Assembly: GCF_026191675.1 (NCBI RefSeq)
Contig: NZ_JAKRRY010000032.1
Span: forward strand, 1-62,966
Length of the DNA stretch: 62,966 bases
Source of the DNA: Vibrio qingdaonensis
Lineage (GTDB): Bacteria; Pseudomonadota; Gammaproteobacteria; Enterobacterales; Vibrionaceae
Direction of reading: 5' to 3'
Below the pieces are notes generated by a model that worked only from the letters and a program-made list of their open reading frames with translations, did not search any database and was not told where the DNA came from. Shown here piece by piece: positions 37,217 to 47,245 of the stretch (position 1 is its first letter; every line of letters starts with the position of its first letter). Position numbers and translations under genes: made by a program.

Positions 37217-38224
37217 TTAGATGATTCTTGGAGGAGCCGCACTGTCGCGTATCACAAGTTCGGTATCCAGTAGGCGAGACCCAGCTCTAACGTCTACACC
37301 TTGCAGTACTTCTAGCATGGTATACATGGCTTGACGGCCAATTTCATACCTAGGCTGTGAAATGGTCGTCAGTGGTGGATCGCAGTATTGAGCGAATTGA
37401 ATATCATCAAAGCCGACAAAGGACAAATCTTGCGGAACGCGCAAGCCAAGTTTTTTGGCCTCTTGCATCGCGCCAATGGCCATAATGTCGTTGTGGCAGA
37501 AAATAGCGGTGGGTGGCTCGGGTAGCGCTAATAACGTCCGAACAGACTTAGCCCCCGCTTCAAAGGTAAAGTCACCTTTGGCAGTGTAAGAAGGGTTCAT
37601 CGGGATACCTGCACGACGCAGCGCCTGCTGGTAACCTTGCTGTCGGAAGCGACACAAAAATGCGGTGTCGGGTCCGGATATTTGTGCGATACGCTTGTGA
37701 CCCAATTGCGATAAGTAGTTCACTGCCTCAAAAGCAGACGTCAGGTTATCGATATGAACGGTAGGCAACTCCAGTTCAGGCGCAAATTCGCACGCCATCA
37801 CAATGGGAGGGAGGTTTTTTTGCTCTGGCTTACTAATGTCAAACGGAAGATCCGTTCCGAGCAATAGCATGCCATCAGCTTGCTTGGTGAACACCAAATT
37901 AACAAAGGAGTTTTCGCGTTTTTGCGATTGTCCACTGTCGCCCAATAGCACTAAATAGCCATGCTCGATTGCTGCATCTTCAATACCACGGATGATCTCT
38001 GAAAAATACGGATCGCAGATGTCAGGTACAATAGTGACGATGGTTTTCGATTCGTTACGACGCAGGTTTCGAGCTAGGGAGTTTGGTGAATATCCAGCTT
38101 CTAATACCGCCTCTTCCACTCGTTTTCTCGTGCTGGATGAGACCTTTTCAGGGTTCATTAATGCACGTGAAACGGTGGCGGTAGAAACCCCTGCAAGCTG
38201 GGCAACATCCTTCATTGTCGCCAT
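37217..38224 (-). CDS. cytR: LacI-family repressor CytR
   Basis: A 335-residue regulator of nucleoside uptake and catabolism that works with CRP. The N-terminal helix-turn-helix is at about residues 3-24 (MKDVAQLAGVSTATVSRAL), the hinge follows, and a periplasmic-binding-like effector domain fills the rest. Placement between ftsN and priA equals the E. coli order, which supports CytR over PurR or other LacI members. Confidence 0.93.
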   Translation of the reverse strand: MATMKDVAQLAGVSTATVSRALMNPEKVSSSTRKRVEEAVLEAGYSPNSLARNLRRNESKTIVTIVPDICDPYFSEIIRGIEDAAIEHGYLVLLGDSGQSQKRENSFVNLVFTKQADGMLLLGTDLPFDISKPEQKNLPPIVMACEFAPELELPTVHIDNLTSAFEAVNYLSQLGHKRIAQISGPDTAFLCRFRQQGYQQALRRAGIPMNPSYTAKGDFTFEAGAKSVRTLLALPEPPTAIFCHNDIMAIGAMQEAKKLGLRVPQDLSFVGFDDIQFAQYCDPPLTTISQPRYEIGRQAMYTMLEVLQGVDVRAGSRLLDTELVIRDSAAPPRII

Positions 38225-38564
38225 ACAATACTTTCCTCATGTTTTGCTAATTTAATGAAATACCTATTTCACTGATTGCTTTTCAGTGCACTTTTTGGCG
38301 GTTTTCGCCACACTTTGCTATTTAAGTTATCTTTCTTGTTATGCCATTTTACTGAGTTTTTAATCAACGAATCGTCGTCAATTAATCAGGATGGCTAGGA
38401 TAAACAAAGCGAATAAACAGGTCTTGATTATCATGACGCATTAATGGAAATTATTCATTTCCAAACAAAAAGTTACGGTCCATTTAACAGAAATTGCATC
38501 ATAGTTGTGAAGTATATCACATCTGAAGCGGATGATATTTCTATAAGTAAACGTTTGCGATGGT
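38225..38564. other. cytR upstream region
   Basis: A 340-bp gap. It contains a perfect palindrome TGAAATA-CC-TATTTCA at 38256-38271, a CRP site at 38506-38521 (separate entry), and AAACGTTTGCG at 38549-38559, which resembles a LacI-family operator half, close to the priA stop. Confidence 0.6.
38506..38521. promoter_or_regulatory. CRP-cAMP site
   Basis: TGTGA-AGTATA-TCACA is an exact match to the CRP core consensus. It is about 280 bases upstream of the cytR start codon. E. coli cytR is CRP-dependent. Confidence 0.75.
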
Positions 38565-40766
38565 CTAGCTAAGGTCTTGTGGCTCGATATCCATCGACCA
38601 GCGCACTTTTTTCGCCAATGGTAATTGAGTGATCACCGGCTTCGCACTGGAAATGATTTTTTGCATCACGCTACGTGACGGTACCTGCAAAATCAGTTGC
38701 CACCGTGACTTACCTGCTCGTTTGGCGATAGGGGCTGGGGTTGGACCCAGTACCAGGCAGCTATTATCAAACAGTGGATGCGCTTCCAAGGAGTAGCGAA
38801 CCTGACGTAGAAACGTCTCCACATCTGCGGGGTTATTGGCTTCACAACGGATTAACGTGAGGAAGCTAAATGGAGGCAGCTGTGCCAGTTTTCTTTCTTG
38901 CAGAACGGTATCGGCAAAGTGTCGATAGTCCTTGTTGAGTAATGACTGCAGTAAAGGGTGATCGGGGTGGTGGGTCTGCAGTAAGACTTCCCCCGGTTTA
39001 CTCGCTCGTCCGGCTCGGCCTGCGACTTGAATAAATAACTGAGCTAAGCGCTCTGACGCGCGAAAGTCGCTGCTATAAAGAGACCCATCCACATCAAGTA
39101 AAGCAACGAGTGTGACATTGGGGAAGTGGTGTCCTTTCGCCAGCATTTGCGTACCAATTAGTATTTGGTATTCGTTTTTCTTTATCGCATCTAGCGCTGC
39201 TTCAAGGCTGCCTTTTCGGCGCGTACTGTCTCTATCAATTCGAATGGTTTTGTATTCAGGAAACAACTCGCCGAGTTGAGATTCCAATTGTTCAGTGCCT
39301 ACACCTACAGTGACCAGTTGATGTGAGCCGCAGCCTTGGCATTGGTGGATAACGGGGTGTTGGGAGCCGCAATGATGACAACGAATTTCATTACTGGCCT
39401 GATGATAGGTGTAATAGGCATCACAGCGCTTACATTCGGCGATCCAGCCACACTCGTGACACATTAACGCTGGGCTGAAGCCTCGTCTATTGAGAAACAG
39501 CATCACTTGATTGCCTGCGTTTAAATGGCGACGCAATTGCGCAATTAACGGGGCTGAAAGCCCACTCTCTAAATACTGACCTTTTACATCAATGACTTTA
39601 TTGGTGGTGGGGACCGCAAGTCCTGCTCGCTGACTCAATATTAAGTGGTGGTATTTACCACTTAACGCGTTTTGCAGCGTTTCCAATGACGGAGTCGCAG
39701 AGCCAAGAATAATCGGAATCTGTGCTTTGTTAGCACGCATAACCGCCACATCGCGGGCGTGGTAGCGTAGGCTGTCCTGCTGCTTATAAGAGGTGTCATG
39801 TTCTTCATCAACAATAATGATACCCAGATCAGCAAAGGGCGTGAGTAATGCCGAGCGTGTGCCGATGACAATACCCGCGACTTTATCTCTTGCGCTGAGC
39901 CAAGCGTTTAAGCGTTCAGTATCATTAAGCCCTGAATGGATGACTTCTACGGGCACATTAAAACGTTTACGAAAGCGATTAATTGTTTGTGGCGTTAAGC
40001 CAATTTCTGGCACCAGTACGAGAGCTTGTTGTCCTCGCTCAAGTACGGGCTTGATCATATTTAGATAGACTTCGGTTTTACCAGAGCCTGTCACGCCTTC
40101 TAGTAAGTAGCAGCCAAAGTCGGTTTGGCTATTCACTGAAGCAATCGCGATGGCTTGCTCTTCATTGAGTCGAAGATCGGGCGGAGTATTGGTTAAGTCG
40201 CTCGGCCATTGCAGCGTGGGTGCCTGTTTTTCATGAGCGCGGACCCAGCCTTTCTCATCAAGGGTTTTTAACACCGTGCTACCGATGTCATTATCTAATA
40301 GCGCTTGATGCGAACAGGGCCCATTTTCTAGAAAATGCATCGCTTTGGCTTGTTTCACCGCTCGACCAAAGCCATGCATTAATTGATTTTTGCCCGCTTC
40401 CGTTAATTGCCACTCAACGGTGGTGGCAAATTCCGCGGGTTTGCCTTTTCTCAGTGCCGCTGGTAGAGCGTTGTGTAACGTATCGCCTAATGGGTGCTGA
40501 TAATAAAGGCTGCACCAAGTGATGAGTTCATATAAAGGCTGTGACCAAATAGGACGGCTATCAAGGGCGGCTTTTATCGGCTTGAGTTGATCAATGGGAA
40601 AGTCCGATTGATGACTGAACTGAGTCACGATACCGACGAGTGTTTGACGTCCAAACGGCACAGATACGCGTCCTCCCACCACTGGAAAGAGGTGAGTAGG
40701 AACAATGTAGTCGAACTGTTTATCTAGTGGCACGGGCAGTGCAACACGAGCAACGTTTGGGCGCAT
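38565..40766 (-). CDS. priA: Primosomal replication restart helicase PriA
   Basis: A 733-residue superfamily 2 helicase. Walker A GVTGSGKTEVY is near residue 223, the DEEHD box near 320, and eight zinc-binding Cys follow in pairs (CHECGWIAECKRC, CHHCG, CQGCG). The C-terminal helicase motif includes QVAGRAGR. It reloads DnaB at stalled forks. It is divergent from rpmE, as in E. coli. Confidence 0.97.
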   Translation of the reverse strand: MRPNVARVALPVPLDKQFDYIVPTHLFPVVGGRVSVPFGRQTLVGIVTQFSHQSDFPIDQLKPIKAALDSRPIWSQPLYELITWCSLYYQHPLGDTLHNALPAALRKGKPAEFATTVEWQLTEAGKNQLMHGFGRAVKQAKAMHFLENGPCSHQALLDNDIGSTVLKTLDEKGWVRAHEKQAPTLQWPSDLTNTPPDLRLNEEQAIAIASVNSQTDFGCYLLEGVTGSGKTEVYLNMIKPVLERGQQALVLVPEIGLTPQTINRFRKRFNVPVEVIHSGLNDTERLNAWLSARDKVAGIVIGTRSALLTPFADLGIIIVDEEHDTSYKQQDSLRYHARDVAVMRANKAQIPIILGSATPSLETLQNALSGKYHHLILSQRAGLAVPTTNKVIDVKGQYLESGLSAPLIAQLRRHLNAGNQVMLFLNRRGFSPALMCHECGWIAECKRCDAYYTYHQASNEIRCHHCGSQHPVIHQCQGCGSHQLVTVGVGTEQLESQLGELFPEYKTIRIDRDSTRRKGSLEAALDAIKKNEYQILIGTQMLAKGHHFPNVTLVALLDVDGSLYSSDFRASERLAQLFIQVAGRAGRASKPGEVLLQTHHPDHPLLQSLLNKDYRHFADTVLQERKLAQLPPFSFLTLIRCEANNPADVETFLRQVRYSLEAHPLFDNSCLVLGPTPAPIAKRAGKSRWQLILQVPSRSVMQKIISSAKPVITQLPLAKKVRWSMDIEPQDLS

Positions 40767-41046
40767 AGTAAAATCGGTATTGATAAAATAGAGGACTATT
40801 CTACCTAGCTATGTTGGGTTCGATAAACAGTTAATTGAATAAACTGAATGACGCCACCTAAAGGTGGTGAAAAAAGTGGCAATTTTAGTTGATTCAATCT
40901 CGACTATTCATTACTATACTGCGCCTTGATGGTATGGCTTATTTGCACCTTTGAGTGTAAAAAGCGGTAACACAGGTATTTTTTTCACTACGTGTGGTGT
41001 CCGGCAAAGATTCGGATAGCGACACGGCCTAAATTTGAGGTTTCCC

Positions 41047-41262
41047 ATGAAAGTTGGTATCCACCCAGAATACAAAGCTGTAACAGCAACTTGTTCTTGC
41101 GGCAATACATTTGAGTTCAACTCTACGCTAGCGAAAGATTCAATTCACCTAGACGTATGTGACAAATGTCACCCATTCTACACTGGTAAGCAACGTATCG
41201 TTGATACTGGTGGTCGTGTTGATCGCTTCAACAAGCGTTTCGGCGCACTATCTAGCAAGTAA
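41047..41262 (+). CDS. rpmE: 50S ribosomal protein L31 (zinc-binding form)
   Basis: ATG 41047 (MKVGIHPEY) gives 71 residues; four extra codons from 41035 have no support. Cys residues CSC and CDKC form the C+ type zinc site. An independent paralogue without Cys (ykgM type) usually exists elsewhere. A strong terminator follows. Confidence 0.97.
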   Translation: MKVGIHPEYKAVTATCSCGNTFEFNSTLAKDSIHLDVCDKCHPFYTGKQRIVDTGGRVDRFNKRFGALSSK

Positions 41263-41617
41263 TGATATTACTTACGTAGATATAAAAAGGGCGCTTCGGC
41301 GTCCTTTTTTGTTTCTATCATTTATCTTTGCTGCTTCTTTTCTCCCTTAGCCTGTCCCATACCCTCTTTATTCCCCCCTTTAATGCATAGCGTGTTGCTA
41401 TAGCTTGACTGACCACTAGTATAAATACCTATGTATCCGTTCAAAACTGCTGATAACTAGCGTAGTATGATTGGTCAAAGTTGCGACGCACTGAACATAA
41501 CATACGCGCGCTTGTCCCCCTTTTAGGCGAGCGAAATACGCTTATTAAGCGGGTTATACTAAAACAATAAACCATCACACTCAGTCTTTCATACTCGAAA
41601 AAGCAGGATCACATACC
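41263..41617. other. rpmE-maeB intergenic region
   Basis: A 355-bp gap: the rpmE terminator at its left end and, presumably, the malic enzyme promoter in the AT-rich stretch after 41530. Nothing else recognised. Confidence 0.5.
41285..41310 (+). terminator. rpmE terminator
   Basis: Stem AAAGGGCGC / GCGTCCTTT around a TTCG tetraloop with six T residues. Confidence 0.9.
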
Positions 41618-42880
41618 ATGTCCGATGACCACCAAATCGATGAATTCCGTCAACAAGCTCTGGATTATCATGCCTACCCAACCCCTGGGAAAATTGAAAT
41701 CGCTCTGACTACCCCCGCAGATTCTGCTAAGGACCTTGCTCTTGCCTACAGCCCTGGTGTGGCGGAGCCGGTGCGAGAGATCGCTCAAAACGCGGAAAAT
41801 GTGTATAAATACACAGCGAAGGGCAATATGGTCGCCGTGATTTCAAATGGTACTGCGATTTTAGGGTTAGGTAACTTGGGCCCTCTTGCTTCGAAACCGG
41901 TGATGGAAGGTAAGGCGTTATTGTTTAAACGTTTTGCAGGGTTAGATTCTATTGATATTGAAGTGAAGCATCGCACAATAGATGAGTTTGTTGATACGGT
42001 AGCGAATATTTCAGACACCTTTGGTGGTATCAACTTAGAAGACATTAAAGCGCCAGATTGTTTTGAAATTGAACGTCGCTTGATTGAGCGTTGTGACGTG
42101 CCTGTTTTCCATGACGATCAACATGGAACGGCGATTGTAACTGCGGCTGGTATGTTGAATGCGATTGAGCTGCAAGGCAAAGAGCTAAGTGAAGCGACGA
42201 TCGTATGTCTGGGTGCAGGCGCCGCCGCGACGGCGTGTATGGAGCTGTTGATCAAATGTGGTGCGATGCGTGAAAAGATCTACATGCTGGATCGTAAAGG
42301 TGTGATTCACACGCGACGTGAAGGTCTAAACGAATATAAACAGATGTTCGCGAATAACACGGATAAGCGTACTCTTGAAGATGTTATTGAAGGTGCTGAT
42401 CTTTTCCTTGGTGTATCGGGGCCTGATTTGCTTCCTGCAGAAGCATTGAAACTCATGGCAGAAAAGCCAGTTGTCTTCGCATGTTCAAACCCAGATCCTG
42501 AAATTAAACCAGAACTTGCCCATGAAGTTCGTGATGATCTCATTATGGGTACCGGGCGCTCGGACTACCCGAACCAAGTGAATAATGTGTTGTGTTTCCC
42601 GTTCATTTTCCGCGGCGCACTCGATGTACGAGCCAGCGAAATTAATGATGCGATGAAACTTGCAGCTGTTGAGGCGATTCGTCAAATCGCTAAAGAGCCG
42701 GTACCTCAAGACGTATTGGATGCCGCTGGCGTCTCGGCGTTGTCATTTAGTAAAGATTACATCATTCCAAAACCAATGGATCCACGTTTGTTACCGCGAG
42801 TAGCAAGAGCGGTCGCGGTCGCGGCAGTAGAGTCCGGCGTGGCAAGAATTGAAATGCCTGAAAATTATATGACTGAGTAG
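41618..42880 (+). CDS. Malic enzyme, short form
   Basis: A 420-residue oxidative malate decarboxylase producing pyruvate. It matches the N-terminal catalytic part of MaeB-like enzymes (YSPGVAEPV, FDDQHGTAIV-like HDDQHGTA, VCLGAGAAATA nucleotide loop, ACSNPDPE) but ends without the phosphotransacetylase-like domain of E. coli MaeB. Cofactor preference cannot be read safely. ATG 41618 fits the expected start MSDDHQIDEFRQQAL. Confidence 0.93.
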   Translation: MSDDHQIDEFRQQALDYHAYPTPGKIEIALTTPADSAKDLALAYSPGVAEPVREIAQNAENVYKYTAKGNMVAVISNGTAILGLGNLGPLASKPVMEGKALLFKRFAGLDSIDIEVKHRTIDEFVDTVANISDTFGGINLEDIKAPDCFEIERRLIERCDVPVFHDDQHGTAIVTAAGMLNAIELQGKELSEATIVCLGAGAAATACMELLIKCGAMREKIYMLDRKGVIHTRREGLNEYKQMFANNTDKRTLEDVIEGADLFLGVSGPDLLPAEALKLMAEKPVVFACSNPDPEIKPELAHEVRDDLIMGTGRSDYPNQVNNVLCFPFIFRGALDVRASEINDAMKLAAVEAIRQIAKEPVPQDVLDAAGVSALSFSKDYIIPKPMDPRLLPRVARAVAVAAVESGVARIEMPENYMTE

Positions 42881-42887
42881 GTCGTTT

Positions 42888-42940
42888 AGGTTTTGGAGAT
42901 CGTAAGGTTTTGGAGATCGTAAGGTTTTGGGGATATTAGG
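42888..42940 (+). repeat. 17-bp tandem repeat, 3 copies
   Basis: Unit AGGTTTTGGAGATCGTA at 42888-42904 and 42905-42921 is exact; the third copy (42922-42940) is diverged. It begins seven bases after the malic enzyme stop. Confidence 0.85.
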
Positions 42941-42980
42941 GCTTTGGGAAAAAAAGTACCTAGTTCCTGGAATTTGCTTC

Positions 42981-43017
42981 AAAAAAAACGTTGCTCGAGA
43001 GGGCAACGTTTTTTTAT
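42981..43017. terminator. Bidirectional terminator, malic enzyme and metJ
   Basis: Stem AAAACGTTGC / GCAACGTTTT with an eight-base loop and A/T tracts on both sides, between convergent genes. Confidence 0.92.
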
Positions 43018-43021
43018 TTTT

Positions 43022-43058
43022 CCCAGGACCCAGGACCCAGGACCCAGGACCCAGGACC
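43022..43058. repeat. (CCCAGGA)5 tandem array
   Basis: Five perfect 7-bp units at 43022-43056, then CC. The array ends six bases before the metJ stop. The inverse sequence (CCTAGTTCCTGG) lies on the other side of the terminator near 42959-42970. Confidence 0.9.
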
Positions 43059-43064
43059 TAGATT

Positions 43065-43385
43065 TTATTCTTCATCAAACGCTTCAAACTCAATGCCCAT
43101 CGCCGTCATCATCGCTTTTACTTCCGTAGGGATATCATCTGGGCGGTCTTTTCTCAGGTCTTCATCGGTCGGTAGTGGCTGACCGGTATAGGCATGCAGA
43201 AACGCTTCACACAATAATTCACTATTGGTAGCATGGCGTAGGTTGTTGATTTGGCGGCGAGTTCTTTCATCCGTCAATATCTTTAGCACTTTTAACGGAA
43301 TGGATACCGTGATCTTCTTAACCTGCTCACTTTTCTTGCCGTGCTCCGCGTAAGGGCTAATGTATTCGCCATTCCAATCTGCCAT
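43065..43385 (-). CDS. metJ: Methionine repressor MetJ
   Basis: A ribbon-helix-helix repressor of 106 residues from ATG 43385 (MADWNGEYISPYAEHG). The DNA-contacting strand KKITVSIPLKVLK and the following helix are conserved. With S-adenosylmethionine it binds met boxes, four of which lie in the 43464-43495 spacer shared with divergent metB. An upstream in-frame start at 43469 would run into the operator and is rejected. Confidence 0.97.
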   Translation of the reverse strand: MADWNGEYISPYAEHGKKSEQVKKITVSIPLKVLKILTDERTRRQINNLRHATNSELLCEAFLHAYTGQPLPTDEDLRKDRPDDIPTEVKAMMTAMGIEFEAFDEE

Positions 43386-43463
43386 TGCACACCTTCGTTT
43401 ATTGATCGTAAATTTGTTTAATAAGAAAGGTGCAATTTTAGCGGCATTTACTGCCATAAGCAA

Positions 43464-43495
43464 AGACATATAGACGTCTAGAAGTGTTGACGTCT
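43464..43495. promoter_or_regulatory. Four tandem MetJ boxes, metJ-metB
   Basis: Consecutive 8-mers AGACATAT, AGACGTCT (exact consensus), AGAAGTGT and TGACGTCT form an unbroken operator in the divergent metJ/metB spacer. Confidence 0.9.
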
Positions 43496-43634
43496 CACAA
43501 AATGGACAGTAAAGTGGGGCTTAGTTTAACGGACTGTTAATTTTTTCAAAGATTGATGCTTTTCCCTGTCGGTTCAAGCATGATGAAAACCCTATTTAGT
43601 CTTCACTTTGCGCGCGTTAATAAAGGATGTTTCT

Positions 43635-44804
43635 ATGAGCAATCGGAAGCCAGCGACCATCGCGGTACGAACGGGTATCGAGTCAGATACCCAACACCAC
43701 GCTGTCGTACCCCCTATCTACCTTTCTACCAATTATGGCTTTCCTGCTTTCGGCGACGTGCCTAAGTACGATTATACCCGTTCTGGTAATCCCAATCGTG
43801 GTTTGCTAGAGCAAGCACTATTTGAATTGGAATCAGGCAAAGGGGCAGTGGTGACGAACTGTGGGACATCCGCACTGAATTTATGGGCATCGGCATTTCT
43901 TGGACCTGACGATCTTATTATCGCGCCACATGACTGTTATGGCGGGTCTTATCGTTTATTTAATACTCGCGCTCAAAAAGGCGATTTCCAGGTTCAATTT
44001 GTCGATCAAGGTGATGAGGCGGCATTAGATGCCGCTATCGCTAAAAAGCCCAAGCTTATTTTACTTGAAACCCCCTCTAACCCGCTAGTACGCGTGGTGG
44101 ATATTGCTCGAGTATGTGAAAAAGCTAAACAAGTTGGCGCGCTGGTGGCCGTTGATAACACCTTTTTGACACCGGTATACCAAAAGCCTTTAGAGTTGGG
44201 GGCTGACTTTGTTATTCATTCAACCACCAAGTATATCAATGGTCACTCAGATGTGATTGGCGGCGTGGTGATTACCAAGACCGAAGCGCATGCTGAAGAG
44301 TTGGCATGGTGGGGCAACTGCATTGGTGCAACGGGTACACCCTTTGATAGCTATATGACGCTACGTGGCATTCGTACTTTAGGTGCGCGCATGCGTGTCC
44401 ATGAAGAGAGTTCGCAAGTGATCCTTGATTACTTGAGAAATGAAGCCTTGGTCAAGGTTATCTATCACCCAAGCTTACCAGAGCATCCTGGTCATGAGAT
44501 TGCCAAAAAACAACAGTCGGGTTTTGGTTCCATGCTGAGCTTTGAGTTTGCCGGTAGCTTTGAGCAACTCAAATATTTTGTTGGTCAACTTGAGCTATTT
44601 TCTCTTGCCGAGTCACTGGGCGGCGTGGAAAGTTTGATTTGTCACCCTGCTTCTATGACGCATCGCGCAATGGGTGAAGAAGCGCTTGCAGAGGCGGGCG
44701 TGTCACAACAACTCTTGCGTTTGTCTGTTGGCTTAGAAGATGCGCAAGATCTAATTGAAGACTTACAACACGCTTTTGATAAAGCAAGAACGTTTGAAGG
44801 GTAA
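43635..44804 (+). CDS. metB: Cystathionine gamma-synthase
   Basis: A 389-residue PLP enzyme that joins O-succinylhomoserine (or an analogue) to cysteine. ATG 43635 has AAGGA eight bases upstream. The PLP lysine lies in HSTTKYINGH near residue 200, and YDYTRSGNPNR near 50 is the substrate/PLP site. metL follows after eight bases, an operon repressed by MetJ through the boxes upstream. Confidence 0.96.
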   Translation: MSNRKPATIAVRTGIESDTQHHAVVPPIYLSTNYGFPAFGDVPKYDYTRSGNPNRGLLEQALFELESGKGAVVTNCGTSALNLWASAFLGPDDLIIAPHDCYGGSYRLFNTRAQKGDFQVQFVDQGDEAALDAAIAKKPKLILLETPSNPLVRVVDIARVCEKAKQVGALVAVDNTFLTPVYQKPLELGADFVIHSTTKYINGHSDVIGGVVITKTEAHAEELAWWGNCIGATGTPFDSYMTLRGIRTLGARMRVHEESSQVILDYLRNEALVKVIYHPSLPEHPGHEIAKKQQSGFGSMLSFEFAGSFEQLKYFVGQLELFSLAESLGGVESLICHPASMTHRAMGEEALAEAGVSQQLLRLSVGLEDAQDLIEDLQHAFDKARTFEG

Positions 44805-44812
44805 AGACGGCG

Positions 44813-47239
44813 ATGAGCAATACTAACGTACCGACAACGAAGCAATTACATAAATTTGGCGGCAGCAGTCTGGCTGATCCAGAGTGCTATCGTCGTGTGG
44901 TATCGATTCTAAAAAATTACTCTCATTCAGACGACCTTATCGTCGTGTCAGCGGCAGGGAAAACCACAAACCGTTTAATTAACTTTTTAGATGCGTTAAA
45001 CAAAGACGGTCGTGTCGCGCATGAACACTTACAAGCCTTACGAAAGTTTCAATTGGATCTAGTTGAAGCGTTGATTGAAGGTGATGACGCCGAAGCTCTG
45101 CGCGTACAGCTAGCGGATGAATTCAGTACGCTAGGCGAACAAGTCGCGCCACTAACGGAAGCTCAGAAAGCCGCTGTGTTAGGTCATGGTGAGGTGTGGT
45201 CTTCTCGATTGCTGGCTGCATTGTTGCGACAACACGATTTACCTGCTGTGGCGCAAGATGCCCGCGCATTCTTGCGGGCCGAGTTTGGCGCTCAGCCTGA
45301 GGTAGATCGTGCTCAATCTTACTCATTGATAAAAAGTACCTTAGCTCAGCATGCGCATCACCGTGTGGTGATTACTGGTTTTATGGCGCAAAACAGCGAG
45401 GGCGAAACAGTCTTGCTGGGTCGCAATGGCTCAGATTATTCGGCGACTGTGATTGGTGCGTTAGCGGAAGTGGCGAGCGTAACCATTTGGAGTGACGTGG
45501 CAGGGGTCTACAGTGCCGACCCTCGAGTCGTGTCCGATGCGTGCTTGTTGCCGTTACTTCGATTAGATGAAGCGAGCGAATTGGCGCGTCTGGCGGCGCC
45601 AGTATTGCATAGTCGTACCCTTCAGCCTGTGGCGCAAAGCACCATGGATCTGAACTTACGTTGCAGTTATTTACCCGAATCTGGATCCACGCGAATTGAG
45701 CGTGTTTTGGCATCAGGTCGCGGTGCCAAAATTATTACTTCATTAGAAGAAGTGCTACTCATAGAGTTGTCATTTGGTAACGGTCATGATTTCGAACGTG
45801 CCAAAGCGGAAGTATTAAATGGCTTAAAGCGAGCGCAACTCGAACCGTTGGCGTTTGAAGCGCAGGCCGATCAATCACGTTTGCGTCTAGCATACACCCC
45901 TGAGATTGCCTCAGGAACGCTCAATGAATTGCAAGATATGGCGATTGAAGCGGAAATTAAGCTAAAAGAAGGTTATGCCATGCTTGCGGCGGTTGGCGCT
46001 GGTGTGACGAAAAATGCCAATCATTGCTTTGGCTTTTACCAACAGTTGAAACACGCTCCGGTGGAATTTTTCTGTGAAGCGGATTCAGGCCTGAGTTTAG
46101 CGGCTGTACTGCGTCGATCCGATGTGATGCCGATGGTGAAATCGGTTCATACTCAACTCTTTCAAGCTCAGAAGCGTGTTGCCGTTGCCTTATGTGGTAA
46201 AGGTAATATTGGTTCTTCATGGTTAGAGCTTTTCAAGCAGCAAAAACCTGAACTCGAAAAACGTCGTGGCATGAGCTTTGATCTTGTGGCCGTGGTCGAC
46301 AGTCAAAGCTATTGGTTTGATGAAAACGGCCTGGATGAGCTTACCGTGCTCGAGCGTTATAAAGATGAAGCGGTTGCCCATGAAGGCGATCGTTGGCTCA
46401 AGCAAATCGCAGCATTACATGGCTACGATGAAGCGGTCGTATTGGATGTGACGGCGAGTTCAGTACTGGCACAAAAATACGTATCCATTGCAGAACATGG
46501 CGTTCACCTGATTTCTGCAAACAAAGTGGCGGGCTCAGCACCAAGTGCTGATTATCATCGCGTGCAAGATGCTTTCGCGAAAACCAGTCGTCATTGGCTG
46601 TATAACGCGACCGTGGGTGCGGGTTTACCTATTAACCATACCGTGCGTGATTTGCGCGAAAGTGGTGATGATATTGTGGCGCTGTCGGGGATCTTCTCAG
46701 GCACGTTATCTTGGTTGTTCCAGCAATTTGATGGCAGTGTTCCGTTTGCTGAGTTAGTCGACTTAGCGTGGCAGCAAGGGTTGACTGAACCCGATCCTCG
46801 CTCGGATCTAGATGGCTCTGATGTGATGCGAAAGCTAGTTATTTTGGCTCGTGAATCGGGCTTGGATATTGAACCCGATAGTGTTGTGGTTGAGTCTTTA
46901 GTTCCAGAGGCACTACAAGAACTGACACTTGATGGTTTCTTTGAGCAGTCTGGGTTGCTGAGCGAATTGCTTCAAGAGCGTCTAGACAAAGCACAGCGAG
47001 AAGATAAGGTGCTACGTTATGTGGCGCGCTTAGATCGCTTTGGTAAGGCTCGTGTGGGCATTGAGGCGCTATCGAAAGAGCATGCGCTTGCTAACTTGCT
47101 ACCGTGTGACAACATCTTTGCGATTGAAAGCAAGTGGTATAAAGACAACCCATTGGTGATTCGAGGTCCTGGTGCAGGACGAGAAGTGACGGCGGGAGCG
47201 ATTCAGTCGGACTTAAACTTAATATCGAGTTTCTTCTAA
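44813..47239 (+). CDS. metL: Bifunctional aspartokinase II / homoserine dehydrogenase II
   Basis: An 808-residue fusion. The kinase domain starts with LHKFGGSSLADP near residue 11; an interface region lies near 310-450; the dehydrogenase begins around VAVALCGKGNIGSS near 460 and includes ANKVAGSAP near 570. It supplies homoserine for methionine. The ORF is uninterrupted and ends before a tandem-repeat spacer. Confidence 0.96.
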   Translation: MSNTNVPTTKQLHKFGGSSLADPECYRRVVSILKNYSHSDDLIVVSAAGKTTNRLINFLDALNKDGRVAHEHLQALRKFQLDLVEALIEGDDAEALRVQLADEFSTLGEQVAPLTEAQKAAVLGHGEVWSSRLLAALLRQHDLPAVAQDARAFLRAEFGAQPEVDRAQSYSLIKSTLAQHAHHRVVITGFMAQNSEGETVLLGRNGSDYSATVIGALAEVASVTIWSDVAGVYSADPRVVSDACLLPLLRLDEASELARLAAPVLHSRTLQPVAQSTMDLNLRCSYLPESGSTRIERVLASGRGAKIITSLEEVLLIELSFGNGHDFERAKAEVLNGLKRAQLEPLAFEAQADQSRLRLAYTPEIASGTLNELQDMAIEAEIKLKEGYAMLAAVGAGVTKNANHCFGFYQQLKHAPVEFFCEADSGLSLAAVLRRSDVMPMVKSVHTQLFQAQKRVAVALCGKGNIGSSWLELFKQQKPELEKRRGMSFDLVAVVDSQSYWFDENGLDELTVLERYKDEAVAHEGDRWLKQIAALHGYDEAVVLDVTASSVLAQKYVSIAEHGVHLISANKVAGSAPSADYHRVQDAFAKTSRHWLYNATVGAGLPINHTVRDLRESGDDIVALSGIFSGTLSWLFQQFDGSVPFAELVDLAWQQGLTEPDPRSDLDGSDVMRKLVILARESGLDIEPDSVVVESLVPEALQELTLDGFFEQSGLLSELLQERLDKAQREDKVLRYVARLDRFGKARVGIEALSKEHALANLLPCDNIFAIESKWYKDNPLVIRGPGAGREVTAGAIQSDLNLISSFF

Positions 47240-47245
47240 ATCGGG

